Source: Rubrobacter xylanophilus
GTDB lineage: Bacteria > Actinomycetota > Rubrobacteria > Rubrobacterales > Rubrobacteraceae
NCBI RefSeq assembly: GCF_007164525.1
Contig: NZ_AP019791.1
Location: 2,467,501-2,531,500 of the forward strand
Length of the DNA: 64,000 nt
Reading direction: 5' to 3'
Shown here in pieces: positions 8,320 through 16,868 of this stretch; position 1 is the first letter of the stretch, and each line of letters opens with the position of its first letter. The translations under genes and the position numbers were made by a program. Under the pieces are notes generated by a model, which was given only the letters and a program-made list of their open reading frames with translations, was not told where the DNA came from and did no database searches.

Positions 8320-8759
8320 ACCTCTCGCCGCGGCCAGTCCCCGCGGAGGCGTTGCCAGCGCTCCCTGAGGTGACCGGTGGCGTCCTCGTAGTGGGGGTGG
8401 GTGAAGGTCGGGCCGCCGGGAAACTCCGTCACCGTCACCTCGCCCTCCACCGAAGAGTGCTCTTCCGCCAGCGCCTCGCTGGCCTCCAGTTCGGCCATCA
8501 GCTCCGGGGCGTCGGGGGGCTCGAGCTCGTCTATGCGCTTGACGTACAGCCTGCCCCGCCGCAGCAGGTAGACGTAGCCCTTCTCCGCCAGCTCCCTGTC
8601 GCGGCGGGCGTGTTCATCGCCATGGAAGACCCCGAGCAGGGAGACCATCTCCGGGCTCTGCCGCTCCTCGAGCTCTTGCCGGTAGTAGGCCAGAAGGTCC
8701 TCCCAGAACGCCCGCTGCTCCTCGTTCAGCACCTCGCCCACCTCCCGGAAGCGTATCAC
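8316..8759 (-). CDS. Hypothetical protein, acidic and soluble
   Basis: A 147-aa protein convergent with gatD, overlapping it by 4 nt. It is predicted to be mostly helical with many Glu and Arg residues, with an N-terminal helix NEEQRAFWEDLLAYY and a segment GYVYLLRRGRLYVKRIDE that looks like a beta hairpin. No membrane segment, signal peptide or known catalytic motif is seen. Codon use matches the surrounding genes. I do not recognise the family and assign no function. Confidence 0.55.
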   Translation of the reverse strand: MIRFREVGEVLNEEQRAFWEDLLAYYRQELEERQSPEMVSLLGVFHGDEHARRDRELAEKGYVYLLRRGRLYVKRIDELEPPDAPELMAELEASEALAEEHSSVEGEVTVTEFPGGPTFTHPHYEDATGHLRERWQRLRGDWPRREV

Positions 8760-8810
8760 CCCTCGTGTTGTGGGGACTTGCGTTTCCGGTCGCGGCGGGT
8801 TTGAAACCTC

Positions 8811-9521
8811 CTAGAAGCGCTCCACCGAGGGCCTCAGGTCCAGCTCCAGCGTCCAGGCGTCCGGCGGCTGGGAGTGCAGCTGCCAGTAGGTCTCGGCTAT
8901 GCTCTCCGGGGAGAGCATCGTGTGCGCCTCGCGCCCCGGGTACCGCCGCCGGACCTGCGGGGTGTCTATCTGGCCGTCGATGACGACGTGGGCCACGTGC
9001 ACCCCCCGCGGGCCGAACTCGCGGGCCATCGACTGCGCCAGCGCCCGCAGCCCGAACTTCCCCACCGCGAGCGCCGCGAACTTCGCCGAGCCGCGCAGCG
9101 AGGCGGTCGCCCCGGTGAGCAGGACCGTCCCGCGCCCCTTCTCCGCCATCGCGGGGAGCACCTCGCGGGCCGCATAGAAGGCCCCGGCGCAGTTGATCCT
9201 CCAGCACTCCTCGAACCTCCCGGGGGTGATCTCCAGGATGCCGCCCGGCTGGAAGGCCCCGGCGTTGTACACGAGCACCTCCGGGTCGCCGAGCTCCTCC
9301 CTTACCCGCCGGAAGGCGGCGGCGACCGAGGAGGGATCTGAGGCGTCGGCGGGAATGGCCGACGCCGTGCCTCCGGCTGCTTCTATCTCCTCGCGCACCG
9401 GCTCCAGGCTCTCCCGGCGGCGCACCATGAGCGCGACCGCGTAGCCCCCGCGGGCGAAGCGGCGGGCCACGGCGGCCCCGAGCCCCGGGCCCACCCCGAC
9501 CACCGCCGCGACCCCGCTCAC
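8811..9521 (-). CDS. Short-chain dehydrogenase/reductase-like protein lacking the catalytic Tyr
   Basis: A 236-aa Rossmann protein with a cofactor loop (GVGPGLG near 9-15) and YNAG (85-88). At the catalytic site the usual Tyr-x3-Lys reads Leu-x3-Lys (about 151-155, in FAALAVGK), so the general acid/base of classical SDRs is missing. It may bind NAD(P) without normal oxidoreductase activity, or use another residue. The GTG start overlaps the end of the upstream dehydratase by 4 nt and has a GAGGGG site, so it is the last gene of a three-gene minus-strand operon. Confidence 0.75.
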   Translation of the reverse strand: MSGVAAVVGVGPGLGAAVARRFARGGYAVALMVRRRESLEPVREEIEAAGGTASAIPADASDPSSVAAAFRRVREELGDPEVLVYNAGAFQPGGILEITPGRFEECWRINCAGAFYAAREVLPAMAEKGRGTVLLTGATASLRGSAKFAALAVGKFGLRALAQSMAREFGPRGVHVAHVVIDGQIDTPQVRRRYPGREAHTMLSPESIAETYWQLHSQPPDAWTLELDLRPSVERF

Positions 9522-10822
9522 GCGCCCCCCTCCCAGGCCGGACCCGAGGGGTAGGCGAACTCCTGCAGCGACTCCGGGCGCATCTCGATCGAGTAGCCCG
9601 GGGCCTGCGGGGGCATGTAGCGGCCGTTCTCGATCCGCACCGGCTCCACGAAGTGCTCGTGCAGGTGGTCCACGTACTCCAGCACCCGGTCCTCCAGCGA
9701 GGCGCTCACGTATATGTAGTCGAAGATGGAGAGGTGCTGGACGTACTCGCAGAGCCCGACCCCGCCGGCGTGCGGGCACACCGGTATGCCGAACTTCGCC
9801 GCCATGAGCAGCACCGCGAGCACCTCGTTCACCCCGCCGAGGCGGCAGGCGTCCAGCTGGCAGAAGCCGATCGCACCCGCCTGCATCAGCTGCTTGAAGA
9901 CGACGCGGTTCTGGCAGTGCTCGCCGGTGGCGACCCGGATGGGGGAGACGGCTTCGGCGATCCTGGCGTGCCCGAGGACGTCGTCGGGGCTGGTGGGCTC
10001 CTCGACCCAGTAGGGGTCGAACTCCGCCAGGCGCCGGACGCTGGCTATGGCCTCCTCCACGTCCCAGACCTGGTTCGCGTCCATCATCAGCTTGCGGCCC
10101 GCTCCGATCTCCTCCCGGATCAGGGCCGCCCGCCGCACGTCGTCCTCGATGTCGGCGCCCACCTTCTGCTTGAAGTGGGTGAACCCCTGCGCGACCGCCT
10201 CCCGGCAGAGCTCGCGCACCCGCTCGTCGGTGTAGCCGAGCCAGCCGGCCGAGGTGGTGTAGGCCGGGTAGCCCTCTTTGAGCATCCGGGCCTCGCGCGC
10301 GGCCCGGGTGCCCTCGTTCCGGCGCAGGATCTCGAGCGCCTCCTCGGGGGTCAGGGCGTCGGTGATGTAGCGGAAGGGGACGCAGGCGACGATCTGCTCG
10401 GGGGTCATGTCCACCAGCAGCTTCCACAGCGGCTTGGCCTCGGCCTTGGCCCACAGGTCCCACACCGCGTTGACGATCGCCGCGGCGGCCAGGTGGATCA
10501 CGCCCTTCTCCGGCCCGACCCAGCGCAGCTGGCTGTCGCCGGTGAGCGCGTACCAGAAGGCGGCCATGTCCCGGGTGATGGATTCGAGCGTCCGCCCGAC
10601 CACGAACGGGGAGAGGGAGCGGATGGCGGCGACGCACAGCTCGTTGCCCCGCCCGATGGTGAAGGTGAGGCCGTGCCCGTCGAGCCCCTCCTCGGTACGG
10701 AGTACGGCGTAGGCCGCCGAGTAGTCGGGGGCGGGGTTCATCGCGTCGGAGCCGGAGAGGTCGCGGGAGGTTGGGAAGCGTACGTCCAGCGCCTCCACCC
10801 CGGTGATCCTGAGCGGGCTCAT
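9518..10822 (-). CDS. Enolase-superfamily L-fuconate dehydratase-like enzyme
   Basis: This 434-aa protein has the mandelate-racemase subgroup pattern: KQK in HFKQKVG, metal ligands in MMDANQ, WVEEPTSP and GEHCQN, and a catalytic His in CPHAGGVG. The GEHCQN/CPHAGGVG combination and overall length resemble L-fuconate dehydratase (FucD/ENOSF1 type), which removes water from sugar acids to give 2-keto-3-deoxy acids in non-phosphorylative sugar breakdown. It is flanked by two SDR genes with 4-nt overlaps. The exact acid sugar is inferred, not shown. Confidence 0.82.
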   Translation of the reverse strand: MSPLRITGVEALDVRFPTSRDLSGSDAMNPAPDYSAAYAVLRTEEGLDGHGLTFTIGRGNELCVAAIRSLSPFVVGRTLESITRDMAAFWYALTGDSQLRWVGPEKGVIHLAAAAIVNAVWDLWAKAEAKPLWKLLVDMTPEQIVACVPFRYITDALTPEEALEILRRNEGTRAAREARMLKEGYPAYTTSAGWLGYTDERVRELCREAVAQGFTHFKQKVGADIEDDVRRAALIREEIGAGRKLMMDANQVWDVEEAIASVRRLAEFDPYWVEEPTSPDDVLGHARIAEAVSPIRVATGEHCQNRVVFKQLMQAGAIGFCQLDACRLGGVNEVLAVLLMAAKFGIPVCPHAGGVGLCEYVQHLSIFDYIYVSASLEDRVLEYVDHLHEHFVEPVRIENGRYMPPQAPGYSIEMRPESLQEFAYPSGPAWEGGA

Positions 10823-11574
10823 CCGGCCGTCACGCCCCCGTCGACGACCATGCAGGCGCCGACCACCGAGGCGGCCTCCTCGCTGGCCAGGTAGGCCGCC
10901 ATCGCCGCCACCTCCTCCGGCCGCACAAAGCGCCCGTGCGGCTGGCGGGCCCGCATCTGCCGCCGCGCCTCCTCCGGGTCGGGGAGGCCGGCGGTGATCC
11001 TGGAGATCCAGGGCGTCTCCACCGTACCGGGGGCTATGGCGTTGACGCGCACGCCCTCCTGTACGTGGTCTATGGCCGCAGCCCGGGTGAGGGCGAGCAC
11101 CGCCCCCTTGGCCGCGCTGTAGACGGCCCGCTCCTTGAGGCCCACCAGCGCGGCGATGGAGCTCATGTTTATGACGGCCCCTCCGCCGGAGTCCCTCATG
11201 GCGGGGATGGCGTACTTCATCCCGAGGAAGGTGCCCCGCACGCACACGTCCATGACCCGCTCGAAGTCCTCCTCGGAGGTCTCGGGGGTCGTGGCGGCGA
11301 CGCCCACGCCGGCGTTGTTGACCATGACGTCGAGCCCGCCCCACTCCTCCACGGCCCGCCGCACCAGCGCCGCGACCTCCTCCGCCACCGTCACGTCGGT
11401 CCTGTGCACCAGGCACCCTCCGCCGATCTCGGCGGCGACCTTCCGCGCGGCCCCCTCGTCCACGTCCGCGAGCGCCACGTGCGCTCCCTCGGCGGCGAAC
11501 CGGTGGGCGATCGCCCGTCCGATCCCGCTGCCCGCCCCGGTGACTATCGTTCTCTTGCCCTCAAGACGCCGCAC
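10819..11574 (-). CDS. Short-chain dehydrogenase/reductase (classical SDR)
   Basis: A 251-aa classical SDR with TGAGSGIG (about 12-19), NNAG, an active-site MSS serine and Tyr-x3-Lys in VYSAAKGAV. It probably oxidises a sugar or keto-deoxy-sugar acid with NAD(P). First gene of the minus-strand operon SDR, dehydratase, SDR; its stop overlaps the dehydratase start. In the L-fucose oxidative pathway an SDR oxidises 2-keto-3-deoxy-L-fuconate, a plausible role here. The GTG at 11574 has GGGGGTGG just upstream. Confidence 0.85.
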   Translation of the reverse strand: MRRLEGKRTIVTGAGSGIGRAIAHRFAAEGAHVALADVDEGAARKVAAEIGGGCLVHRTDVTVAEEVAALVRRAVEEWGGLDVMVNNAGVGVAATTPETSEEDFERVMDVCVRGTFLGMKYAIPAMRDSGGGAVINMSSIAALVGLKERAVYSAAKGAVLALTRAAAIDHVQEGVRVNAIAPGTVETPWISRITAGLPDPEEARRQMRARQPHGRFVRPEEVAAMAAYLASEEAASVVGACMVVDGGVTAG

Positions 11575-11594
11575 GCACCACCCCCGATCCAGGA

Positions 11595-11626
11595 TCTCTC
11601 TTTCCGGCAGGCAGAGAGAGTATAGT
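11595..11626. promoter_or_regulatory. Overlapping divergent -10 boxes flanked by a short inverted repeat
   Basis: TATAGT (plus, 11621-11626) and TATACT (minus, 11624-11619) overlap between the divergent SDR operon and the cupin gene. TCTCTCT at 11595-11601 pairs with AGAGAGA just before the boxes. This arrangement would allow one regulator to control both directions. No strong -35 box is seen. Confidence 0.35.
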
Positions 11627-11668
11627 GAGGCCGGCTCCGGCGACGCAACGAGGAGGTGGAGAGAGCCC

Positions 11669-12019
11669 ATGAACCCGTTTCCGCGCTGGATACTGGACCT
11701 TCCGGGAGTAGAGACGCCCTTCTCCGGCCTCGAGGGTCGGCTGCTCGCGAGTCCCGACGGGCAGGCGGTCTTCTTCCGGGCCGAGCGGGACGTGGAGGTG
11801 CCGCCCCACTCGCACGGCGCCCAGTGGGGCATCGTCGTCACCGGGCGCCTGGAGCTCACCGTGGGCGGAGAGACCTCCGTCTACGGGCCGGGGGACACCT
11901 ACGAGATCCCCGCCGGCGCCGAACACTCCGCCCGGCTGCCCGCCGGGTGCAGCGTCATAGATTTCTTCCAGGATCCCGACCGCTACGAGCCGGTCCGGAG
12001 GAACGCGGGAAGCCGCTAG
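11669..12019 (+). CDS. Small cupin-domain protein
   Basis: A 116-aa single-domain cupin. Motif 1 contains PPHSHGAQWG followed by a Glu-containing strand, and motif 2 reads PGDTYEIPAGAEHSA, so the His and Glu metal ligands of a mononuclear cupin are mostly kept. Small cupins in sugar clusters can be isomerases, lyases or sensors. The ATG is preceded by AGGAGGTGG. It is divergent from the SDR-dehydratase operon and followed 48 nt later by the MDR dehydrogenase. The substrate is unknown. Confidence 0.8.
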   Translation: MNPFPRWILDLPGVETPFSGLEGRLLASPDGQAVFFRAERDVEVPPHSHGAQWGIVVTGRLELTVGGETSVYGPGDTYEIPAGAEHSARLPAGCSVIDFFQDPDRYEPVRRNAGSR

Positions 12020-12067
12020 AATGGTGGGGCGGAGACCCCGCGCGTTCTCTATGAGGGAGGTGGGAGC

Positions 12068-13090
12068 ATGAAAGGCGTGGTCTGGCACGGGCCGCGTAGG
12101 ATGGCGGTGGAGGAGGTGCCCCAGCCGGAGCCCGGTCCCGGCGCGGTGGTCCTGAGGACCGGGGCGGCCGGGATCTGCGGCTCGGAGGTCGAGGGGTACC
12201 TGGGCAGGATGGGCAACCGCACGCCCCCCCTGATCATGGGCCACGAGTTCTCCGGGACGGTGGTCGCGGTGGGCGAGGGGGTGGACGGGGGCTGGCTGGG
12301 CCGCCGGGTGGCGGTGAACCCCCTGATCTCCTGCGGGGAGTGCCGGCTGTGCCGCGCCGGACACGAGAACCTCTGCCCGGAACGGGCCATGGTCGGGATA
12401 CACCGCCCCGGCGCCTTCGCCGAGTACGTGGAGGTCCCGGCGGGCGGGCTGCACGCGCTGCCGGAAGGAATGGACCTGCGCTCGGCGGCCCTCGCCGAGC
12501 CTCTGGCCAACGGGGTGCACGCGGCCGGCCTCGGCCTCGAACGGGGTCCGGCTGAGCTGGCGGTGGTCATGGGCGCCGGAACCATCGGCCTGATGTGCCT
12601 GCAGGCCGCGGTCCTCTCGGGGATACCGGAGGTCTGGGTGCTTGAGCCGCACGACGGCCGCCGAGCCCGGGCGCTGGAGCTCGGGGCGTCCCGGGCCCTC
12701 GCCCCGGGCGCGGCCTCCGAGGAGGCCGTCCGTGAGGCCGCCGGCGGGCTCGGCGCCGACCTGGTGCTGGACGCCGCCGGGGCGGGGGAGACCCGCCGGG
12801 CCGCCGCGCGGCTGGCGCGTCCGGGCGGGACCGTGGTGCTCGTGGGGCTGCACGAGGACGAGACCTCCCTGGGCTTCCACGACGTGGTGCGGCGCCAGAT
12901 CGCCCTGCAGGGCTCCTACGCCTACACCCCCCGGGACTTCGAGCGCGCCCTGGAGTGGCTCGCCTCCGGGGAGGCCGGTATCGGGGAGCTCCCCGACCCC
13001 CTGCCGCTGGAGAAGGGCCCCGACGCCTTCGAGGAGCTGGTCAGGGGACCCTCCGACCGGGTGAAGGTCTTCCTCGGAGAGGGGGCGTGA
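12068..13090 (+). CDS. Zinc-dependent MDR-family (alcohol/polyol) dehydrogenase
   Basis: This 340-aa protein has the catalytic zinc site Cys 37 (GICGSE) and His 59-Glu 60 (GHEFSG). The structural zinc site is formed by Cys 89, 92, 95 and 103, and a Rossmann glycine motif (VMGAGTIG) is present. The family oxidises sugar alcohols, sugars or threonine with NAD(P). It heads a run of genes (SDR, dehydratase, SDR) with overlapping or adjacent ends, so it probably oxidises an early intermediate of the same carbohydrate. A TAGAAT box lies at 12017-12022. Confidence 0.88.
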   Translation: MKGVVWHGPRRMAVEEVPQPEPGPGAVVLRTGAAGICGSEVEGYLGRMGNRTPPLIMGHEFSGTVVAVGEGVDGGWLGRRVAVNPLISCGECRLCRAGHENLCPERAMVGIHRPGAFAEYVEVPAGGLHALPEGMDLRSAALAEPLANGVHAAGLGLERGPAELAVVMGAGTIGLMCLQAAVLSGIPEVWVLEPHDGRRARALELGASRALAPGAASEEAVREAAGGLGADLVLDAAGAGETRRAAARLARPGGTVVLVGLHEDETSLGFHDVVRRQIALQGSYAYTPRDFERALEWLASGEAGIGELPDPLPLEKGPDAFEELVRGPSDRVKVFLGEGA

Positions 13091-13872
13091 TGGAGGGGCG
13101 ACCTCTGGAGGGCCGCACGGCGATCGTCACCGGGGCCTCGAGCGGCATCGGGCTCGCGGTGACGAACATGCTCGCCGACGGCGGGGCCCGGGTGCACGCG
13201 GTCTCCCGCCGCCGGGAGGCCATAGCCGGGGGGGTGGGTGAGAAGAGGATCTCCTCCGGGCGGGTCGTGCCCCACACCCTCGACGTCTCCGACCGGGCGG
13301 GGGTGGAGCGGCTGGTGCGCGGCGTCGGCGAGGAGGAGGGGGTGGGCATCCTGGTGCTCGCCGCCGGGACCAACGTCCCCAACCGCAGACTGGACCGCGT
13401 GACGCCCGAGGACTGGGAGAGGATCCTCGCGGTCAACCTGGATGGGCCTTTCTACTTCGTGAAGGCGGCCTTGCCCTACCTGCGGGACGCCCGGGGGGAC
13501 GTGGTGTTCGTCGGGAGCGTCTCGGGGATGTGGCCCGACGTCTCGGGCGCGGCCTACCAGGCCTCCAAGCTCGGGCTCGCCGGGCTGGCGCGGGCGGCCG
13601 GCTTCGAGGAGCACGCGCGCGGCGTCCGCTTCTCCAACGTGATGCCCGGCATCGTGGACACGCCCTTGCTGGACAACCGCCCCGAGCCGCCCCCGAAGGA
13701 GGTGCGCGAGCGGGCGCTCCGGCCCGAGGACGTCGCCCGGGCGTGCCTGTTCCTGGTGACCCTCCCGGAGCGGGCCTACGTCCCCGAGCTGACCATCGTG
13801 CCGACCGAGATACAGGCCCTGGGCAAGACCTCCACCGCTACCCCGCCGGTGCCGCCAGCGGAGGGCTCCTGA
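13090..13872 (+). CDS. Short-chain dehydrogenase/reductase
   Basis: A 260-aa classical SDR: TGASSGIG near the N-terminus, a catalytic Ser in VGSVSG, and Tyr-x3-Lys in AYQASKLGL. The expected NNAG is replaced by LAAGTN, a mild variant. Its ATG shares one base with the stop of the MDR gene, so translation is coupled. The C-terminal tail after the core is Thr/Pro-rich and poorly conserved-looking. It probably acts on a sugar, polyol or keto-acid in the same path as its neighbours. Confidence 0.85.
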   Translation: MEGRPLEGRTAIVTGASSGIGLAVTNMLADGGARVHAVSRRREAIAGGVGEKRISSGRVVPHTLDVSDRAGVERLVRGVGEEEGVGILVLAAGTNVPNRRLDRVTPEDWERILAVNLDGPFYFVKAALPYLRDARGDVVFVGSVSGMWPDVSGAAYQASKLGLAGLARAAGFEEHARGVRFSNVMPGIVDTPLLDNRPEPPPKEVRERALRPEDVARACLFLVTLPERAYVPELTIVPTEIQALGKTSTATPPVPPAEGS

Positions 13873-13873
13873 G

Positions 13874-15130
13874 GTGAGGATCACCGACGTCCGCACCGCG
13901 GTAGTGGAGGCTAACTACGACTGGACCTTCGTCCGGATCTACACCGACGAGGGGCTGACCGGTCTGGGGGAGAGCTTTCTGGCCCCGGGGCTCACGGGGA
14001 TCATCCGGGACCTCAAGCCCCTCTTGCTCGGCCAGGACCCGCTGGACGTGGACCGGCTGTTCTCCAGGATGCGCTGGGCCGCCTCCGGCGCTGGCTCGGT
14101 CGCGGGCGTCGTCTACAACGCTATCTCGGGCATAGAGACGGCGCTGTGGGATTTGGCGGGCAAATACTGCGGCGTGCCCGTCTACCGGCTGCTGGGCGGG
14201 AAGTACCGCGACAGGGTGCGCATCTACGCCGACTGCCACGCCGGGGAGGCACTCGAGGCCCTGAGCTCCGTGATGATCCCGCGCCGCCCCCGGTGGCTCC
14301 CGCCGGGGGCGGGTGAGGCTCCCGCGGGAAACGACCCGGTGCACGGACGGGCCTTCGGGCTCCAGGAGCCGGACGAGGCATACACCCCCGAGATGTACGC
14401 CGCACGGGCGCGGGAGGTGGCCGCGATGGGCTTCACCGCGCTCAAGTTCGACCTCGACGTCCCCAATCCCCACACCCTGGACCCCCACTCCGGGACCCTC
14501 ACCCACGCGGAGATCCGGTACATGGTCTCGCTGGTGGAGGCGGTCCGGGAGGCCGTGGGTGACGGGGTGGATATCGCGTTCGACCTGCACTGGCGCTACA
14601 ACGTCTCGGACGCGGTGCGGCTGGCCTGCGAGCTGGAGCCCTACGGGCTGATGTGGCTGGAGGACCCGGTCCCGCCGGAGAACGTGGAGGCGCTGAGGCG
14701 GGTGACCCGGAGCACCCGCACCCCCATCGCCAGCGGCGAGAACCTCTACCTGCGCCACGGCTTCCGGGAGGCGCTGGAGCGGGGCGCGCTGGACGTCGCC
14801 GCCCCGGACCTGCAGAAGTGCGGCGGCCTCTTCGAGGGACGCAAGATCGCCGACATGGCCGACGCCCACTACGTGGCGGTGGCGCCGCACTGCATCGCGA
14901 GCCCCATCGGCACCGTGGCCGCGACCCACGTGGCCGCCGCCATCCCCAACTTCCTGGCGCTGGAGTGGCACGGGATGAGCGTCCCGTTCTGGGAGGAGAT
15001 CGCCACCGGGTTCGACGGGCCCATCATCCAGGACGGTTACATAAGGGTGCCCGAGGCCCCTGGCCTCGGGGTGGAGCTCGACGAGGAGGTCGCCCGCCGG
15101 TACGCCCGGGAGGGCGAGCCGTTCTTCTAG
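13874..15130 (+). CDS. Enolase-superfamily acid-sugar dehydratase (mandelate racemase subgroup)
   Basis: This 418-aa protein has the capping domain at both ends and a barrel with KFDLD (K-x-D), metal ligands in FDLHWR, WLEDPVP and ASGENLY, and a His in APHCIASPIG. This pattern is that of acid-sugar dehydratases such as D-galactonate or L-rhamnonate dehydratase. A Pro-rich insert near residues 135-150 is not typical. The GTG lies 1 nt after the preceding SDR stop. It is the second dehydratase in this island, so two acid sugars or two epimers may be handled. Confidence 0.82.
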   Translation: MRITDVRTAVVEANYDWTFVRIYTDEGLTGLGESFLAPGLTGIIRDLKPLLLGQDPLDVDRLFSRMRWAASGAGSVAGVVYNAISGIETALWDLAGKYCGVPVYRLLGGKYRDRVRIYADCHAGEALEALSSVMIPRRPRWLPPGAGEAPAGNDPVHGRAFGLQEPDEAYTPEMYAARAREVAAMGFTALKFDLDVPNPHTLDPHSGTLTHAEIRYMVSLVEAVREAVGDGVDIAFDLHWRYNVSDAVRLACELEPYGLMWLEDPVPPENVEALRRVTRSTRTPIASGENLYLRHGFREALERGALDVAAPDLQKCGGLFEGRKIADMADAHYVAVAPHCIASPIGTVAATHVAAAIPNFLALEWHGMSVPFWEEIATGFDGPIIQDGYIRVPEAPGLGVELDEEVARRYAREGEPFF

Positions 15131-15160
15131 AGATCGGACGAGCGAAGGGAGGAGATCTCT

Positions 15161-15919
15161 ATGGCCACTTTCTCCGGAGAGGTTGCCTGGGTGACGGGCA
15201 GCAGCACGGGCATCGGGGCCGCCTGCGCCGTCGCGCTGGCCAGGGAGGGCTGCCGGGTCGCGGTCCACTACAACCGCAGCGAGGAGGAGGCCCGGCGGGT
15301 CGCGGAGAGGATAGAGGATTCCGGCGGCGAGGCGCTCCTGGTCAAGGGTGACGTCTCGGACGCCCGCGAGGTGGAGCGGATGGCCGGTGAGGTGGAGGAC
15401 CGCTTAGGGGGGCTGGATTTCCTGGTGAACAACGCCGGCGGGCTCCTGGAGCGGCGGTCCTTCTCGGAGATGACGGAGGACCTCTGGGAGAGGGTCATGG
15501 AGGTGAACCTCAAGAGCGTCTTCCTGGTCTCCCGGGCGGCGCTCCCGCTCCTGCGCCGGAGGGGCGGGGGCAGGATAGTGAACGTCACCTCCATTGCCGC
15601 CCGCACCGGGGGCGGGCCGGGCTCCGTGGCCTACGCCTCGGCCAAGGGCGGGGTGAGCACCCTCACCCGGGCGATGGCCAAGGAGCTCGTCTCGGAGAAC
15701 ATCCTGGTCAACGGGGTCGCGCCGGGGGTCATCACCACCCCGTTCCACGACCGCTACACCCCGCCGGAGGTGCGCGAGCGGCTCCGCCGCGGGATCCCCA
15801 TCGGACGGGAGGGGACCCCGGAGGAGGTGGCCGGGGTGGTGGTCTTCCTACTCTCTCCGGCCGCGAGCTACCTGGTCGGGGAGATCATAGAGATCAACGG
15901 CGGCCAGCTCATGGACTGA
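15161..15919 (+). CDS. Short-chain dehydrogenase/reductase (FabG-like)
   Basis: A 252-aa classical SDR with TGSSTGIG, NNAG, a catalytic Ser in VTSIAA, and Tyr-x3-Lys in AYASAKGGV. It closely follows the FabG/gluconate-5-dehydrogenase pattern, and in this setting it more likely reduces or oxidises a keto-sugar acid than a fatty acyl chain. A strong GGGAGGAG site precedes the ATG. It ends the plus-strand run and overlaps the convergent aldo/keto reductase by 11 nt. Confidence 0.87.
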   Translation: MATFSGEVAWVTGSSTGIGAACAVALAREGCRVAVHYNRSEEEARRVAERIEDSGGEALLVKGDVSDAREVERMAGEVEDRLGGLDFLVNNAGGLLERRSFSEMTEDLWERVMEVNLKSVFLVSRAALPLLRRRGGGRIVNVTSIAARTGGGPGSVAYASAKGGVSTLTRAMAKELVSENILVNGVAPGVITTPFHDRYTPPEVRERLRRGIPIGREGTPEEVAGVVVFLLSPAASYLVGEIIEINGGQLMD

Positions 15920-16868
15920 CCTCTTCCAGCCGATCCCACAGCTCCCCGGGGACTGGGTGCCGCGCCAGCTCCAGCGTCTGCTCGACCCGCTCCGGGCGGC
16001 TGATGCCGACTATCGTGGAGGCTACGCGCGGGTCCCTGAGCGAGAACTGCAACGCGGCGGCCGCGAGCGGGACGCCGAACTCCCGGCAGACCCTCTCCAT
16101 GGCCCTCACCCTCTCCACGAGCGCCGCCGGAGCCTCCCGGTACTCGTAGCGGGCGTAGGTGTCGGGACCCTTGGCCAGGATGCCGCTGCCGTAGGGGGCG
16201 GCGTTGAGGCACGCGACGCCGCGCTCGGCGCACGCGTCGAGCAGCGGCTCTGCGCTCCGCTCCACGAGCGTGTAGCGGTTGTGGGTGATGGCGACCTCGA
16301 AGAGGCCCGTCTCCACGAACCGCACCATGAGCTCGACGGGCCCCCCGGCGATCCCCAGGTGCTCTATGAGACCCTCCTCCTTGAGCTCCTGCAACGCCTC
16401 GACCGGCCCGCCGGGGGACGTCATGTACTCGAAGGGCTCCCGGCCGGGCTCGTGGAGGTACTCGGGGTCGTGCAGGTAGACGAGCTGGAGCCTCTCCAGC
16501 CCGAGCAGCCGCAGGCTGCGCTCCACCGAGCGGCGCATCTGCTCCGCGGAGAAGTCCCCGGTCCGGAGGTCTCGATCGGCCTTGGTGGCGAGCACGTACC
16601 CCTTGGGGAGCCCGCCGATCTCCCCGAGCACCCGGCCTATGCGGCGCTCGCTCTCCCCGTCCCCGTAGGAGGCGGCGGTGTCCAGAAAGTTTATGGGGCT
16701 CCGGAAGACCTCGAGGAGGGTCTCTCTGGCGCGCTCCTCGGAGACGGAGTACTCGAAGGTCTCGGGCATGTCCCCGAGCGGGGCGCAACCCACGCAGAGC
16801 GGGGAGACCGCAAGGCCCGTGTTCCCGAGCGGCCTGCGGGAGGCCGGGTCGAAGCCTGCCGCCGTCAC
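15909..16868 (-). CDS. Aldo/keto reductase (sugar dehydrogenase-like)
   Basis: A 319-aa AKR with the tetrad Asp and Tyr in FLDTAASYG, Lys in LATKAD, and His in YLHDPE. This subgroup includes D-threo-aldose/L-fucose 1-dehydrogenases that oxidise the aldose to a lactone, which would supply the sugar acid used by the neighbouring dehydratases. The GTG start overlaps the end of the solute-binding-protein gene by 4 nt and is preceded by GGAGGGAG. L-fucose is an attractive but unproven substrate. Confidence 0.85.
   Translation of the reverse strand: MTAAGFDPASRRPLGNTGLAVSPLCVGCAPLGDMPETFEYSVSEERARETLLEVFRSPINFLDTAASYGDGESERRIGRVLGEIGGLPKGYVLATKADRDLRTGDFSAEQMRRSVERSLRLLGLERLQLVYLHDPEYLHEPGREPFEYMTSPGGPVEALQELKEEGLIEHLGIAGGPVELMVRFVETGLFEVAITHNRYTLVERSAEPLLDACAERGVACLNAAPYGSGILAKGPDTYARYEYREAPAALVERVRAMERVCREFGVPLAAAALQFSLRDPRVASTIVGISRPERVEQTLELARHPVPGELWDRLEEVSP

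Noticed and set aside
9522-10637. Upstream extension of the SDR reading frame through the dehydratase gene.
   Set aside because: It lies in a different frame from the conserved dehydratase and shows no domain; the SDR begins at 9521.
10823-11416. Upstream extension of the dehydratase frame into the SDR gene at 10819-11574.
   Set aside because: Composition is Gly/Arg-rich noise; the enolase-superfamily domain begins at 10822.
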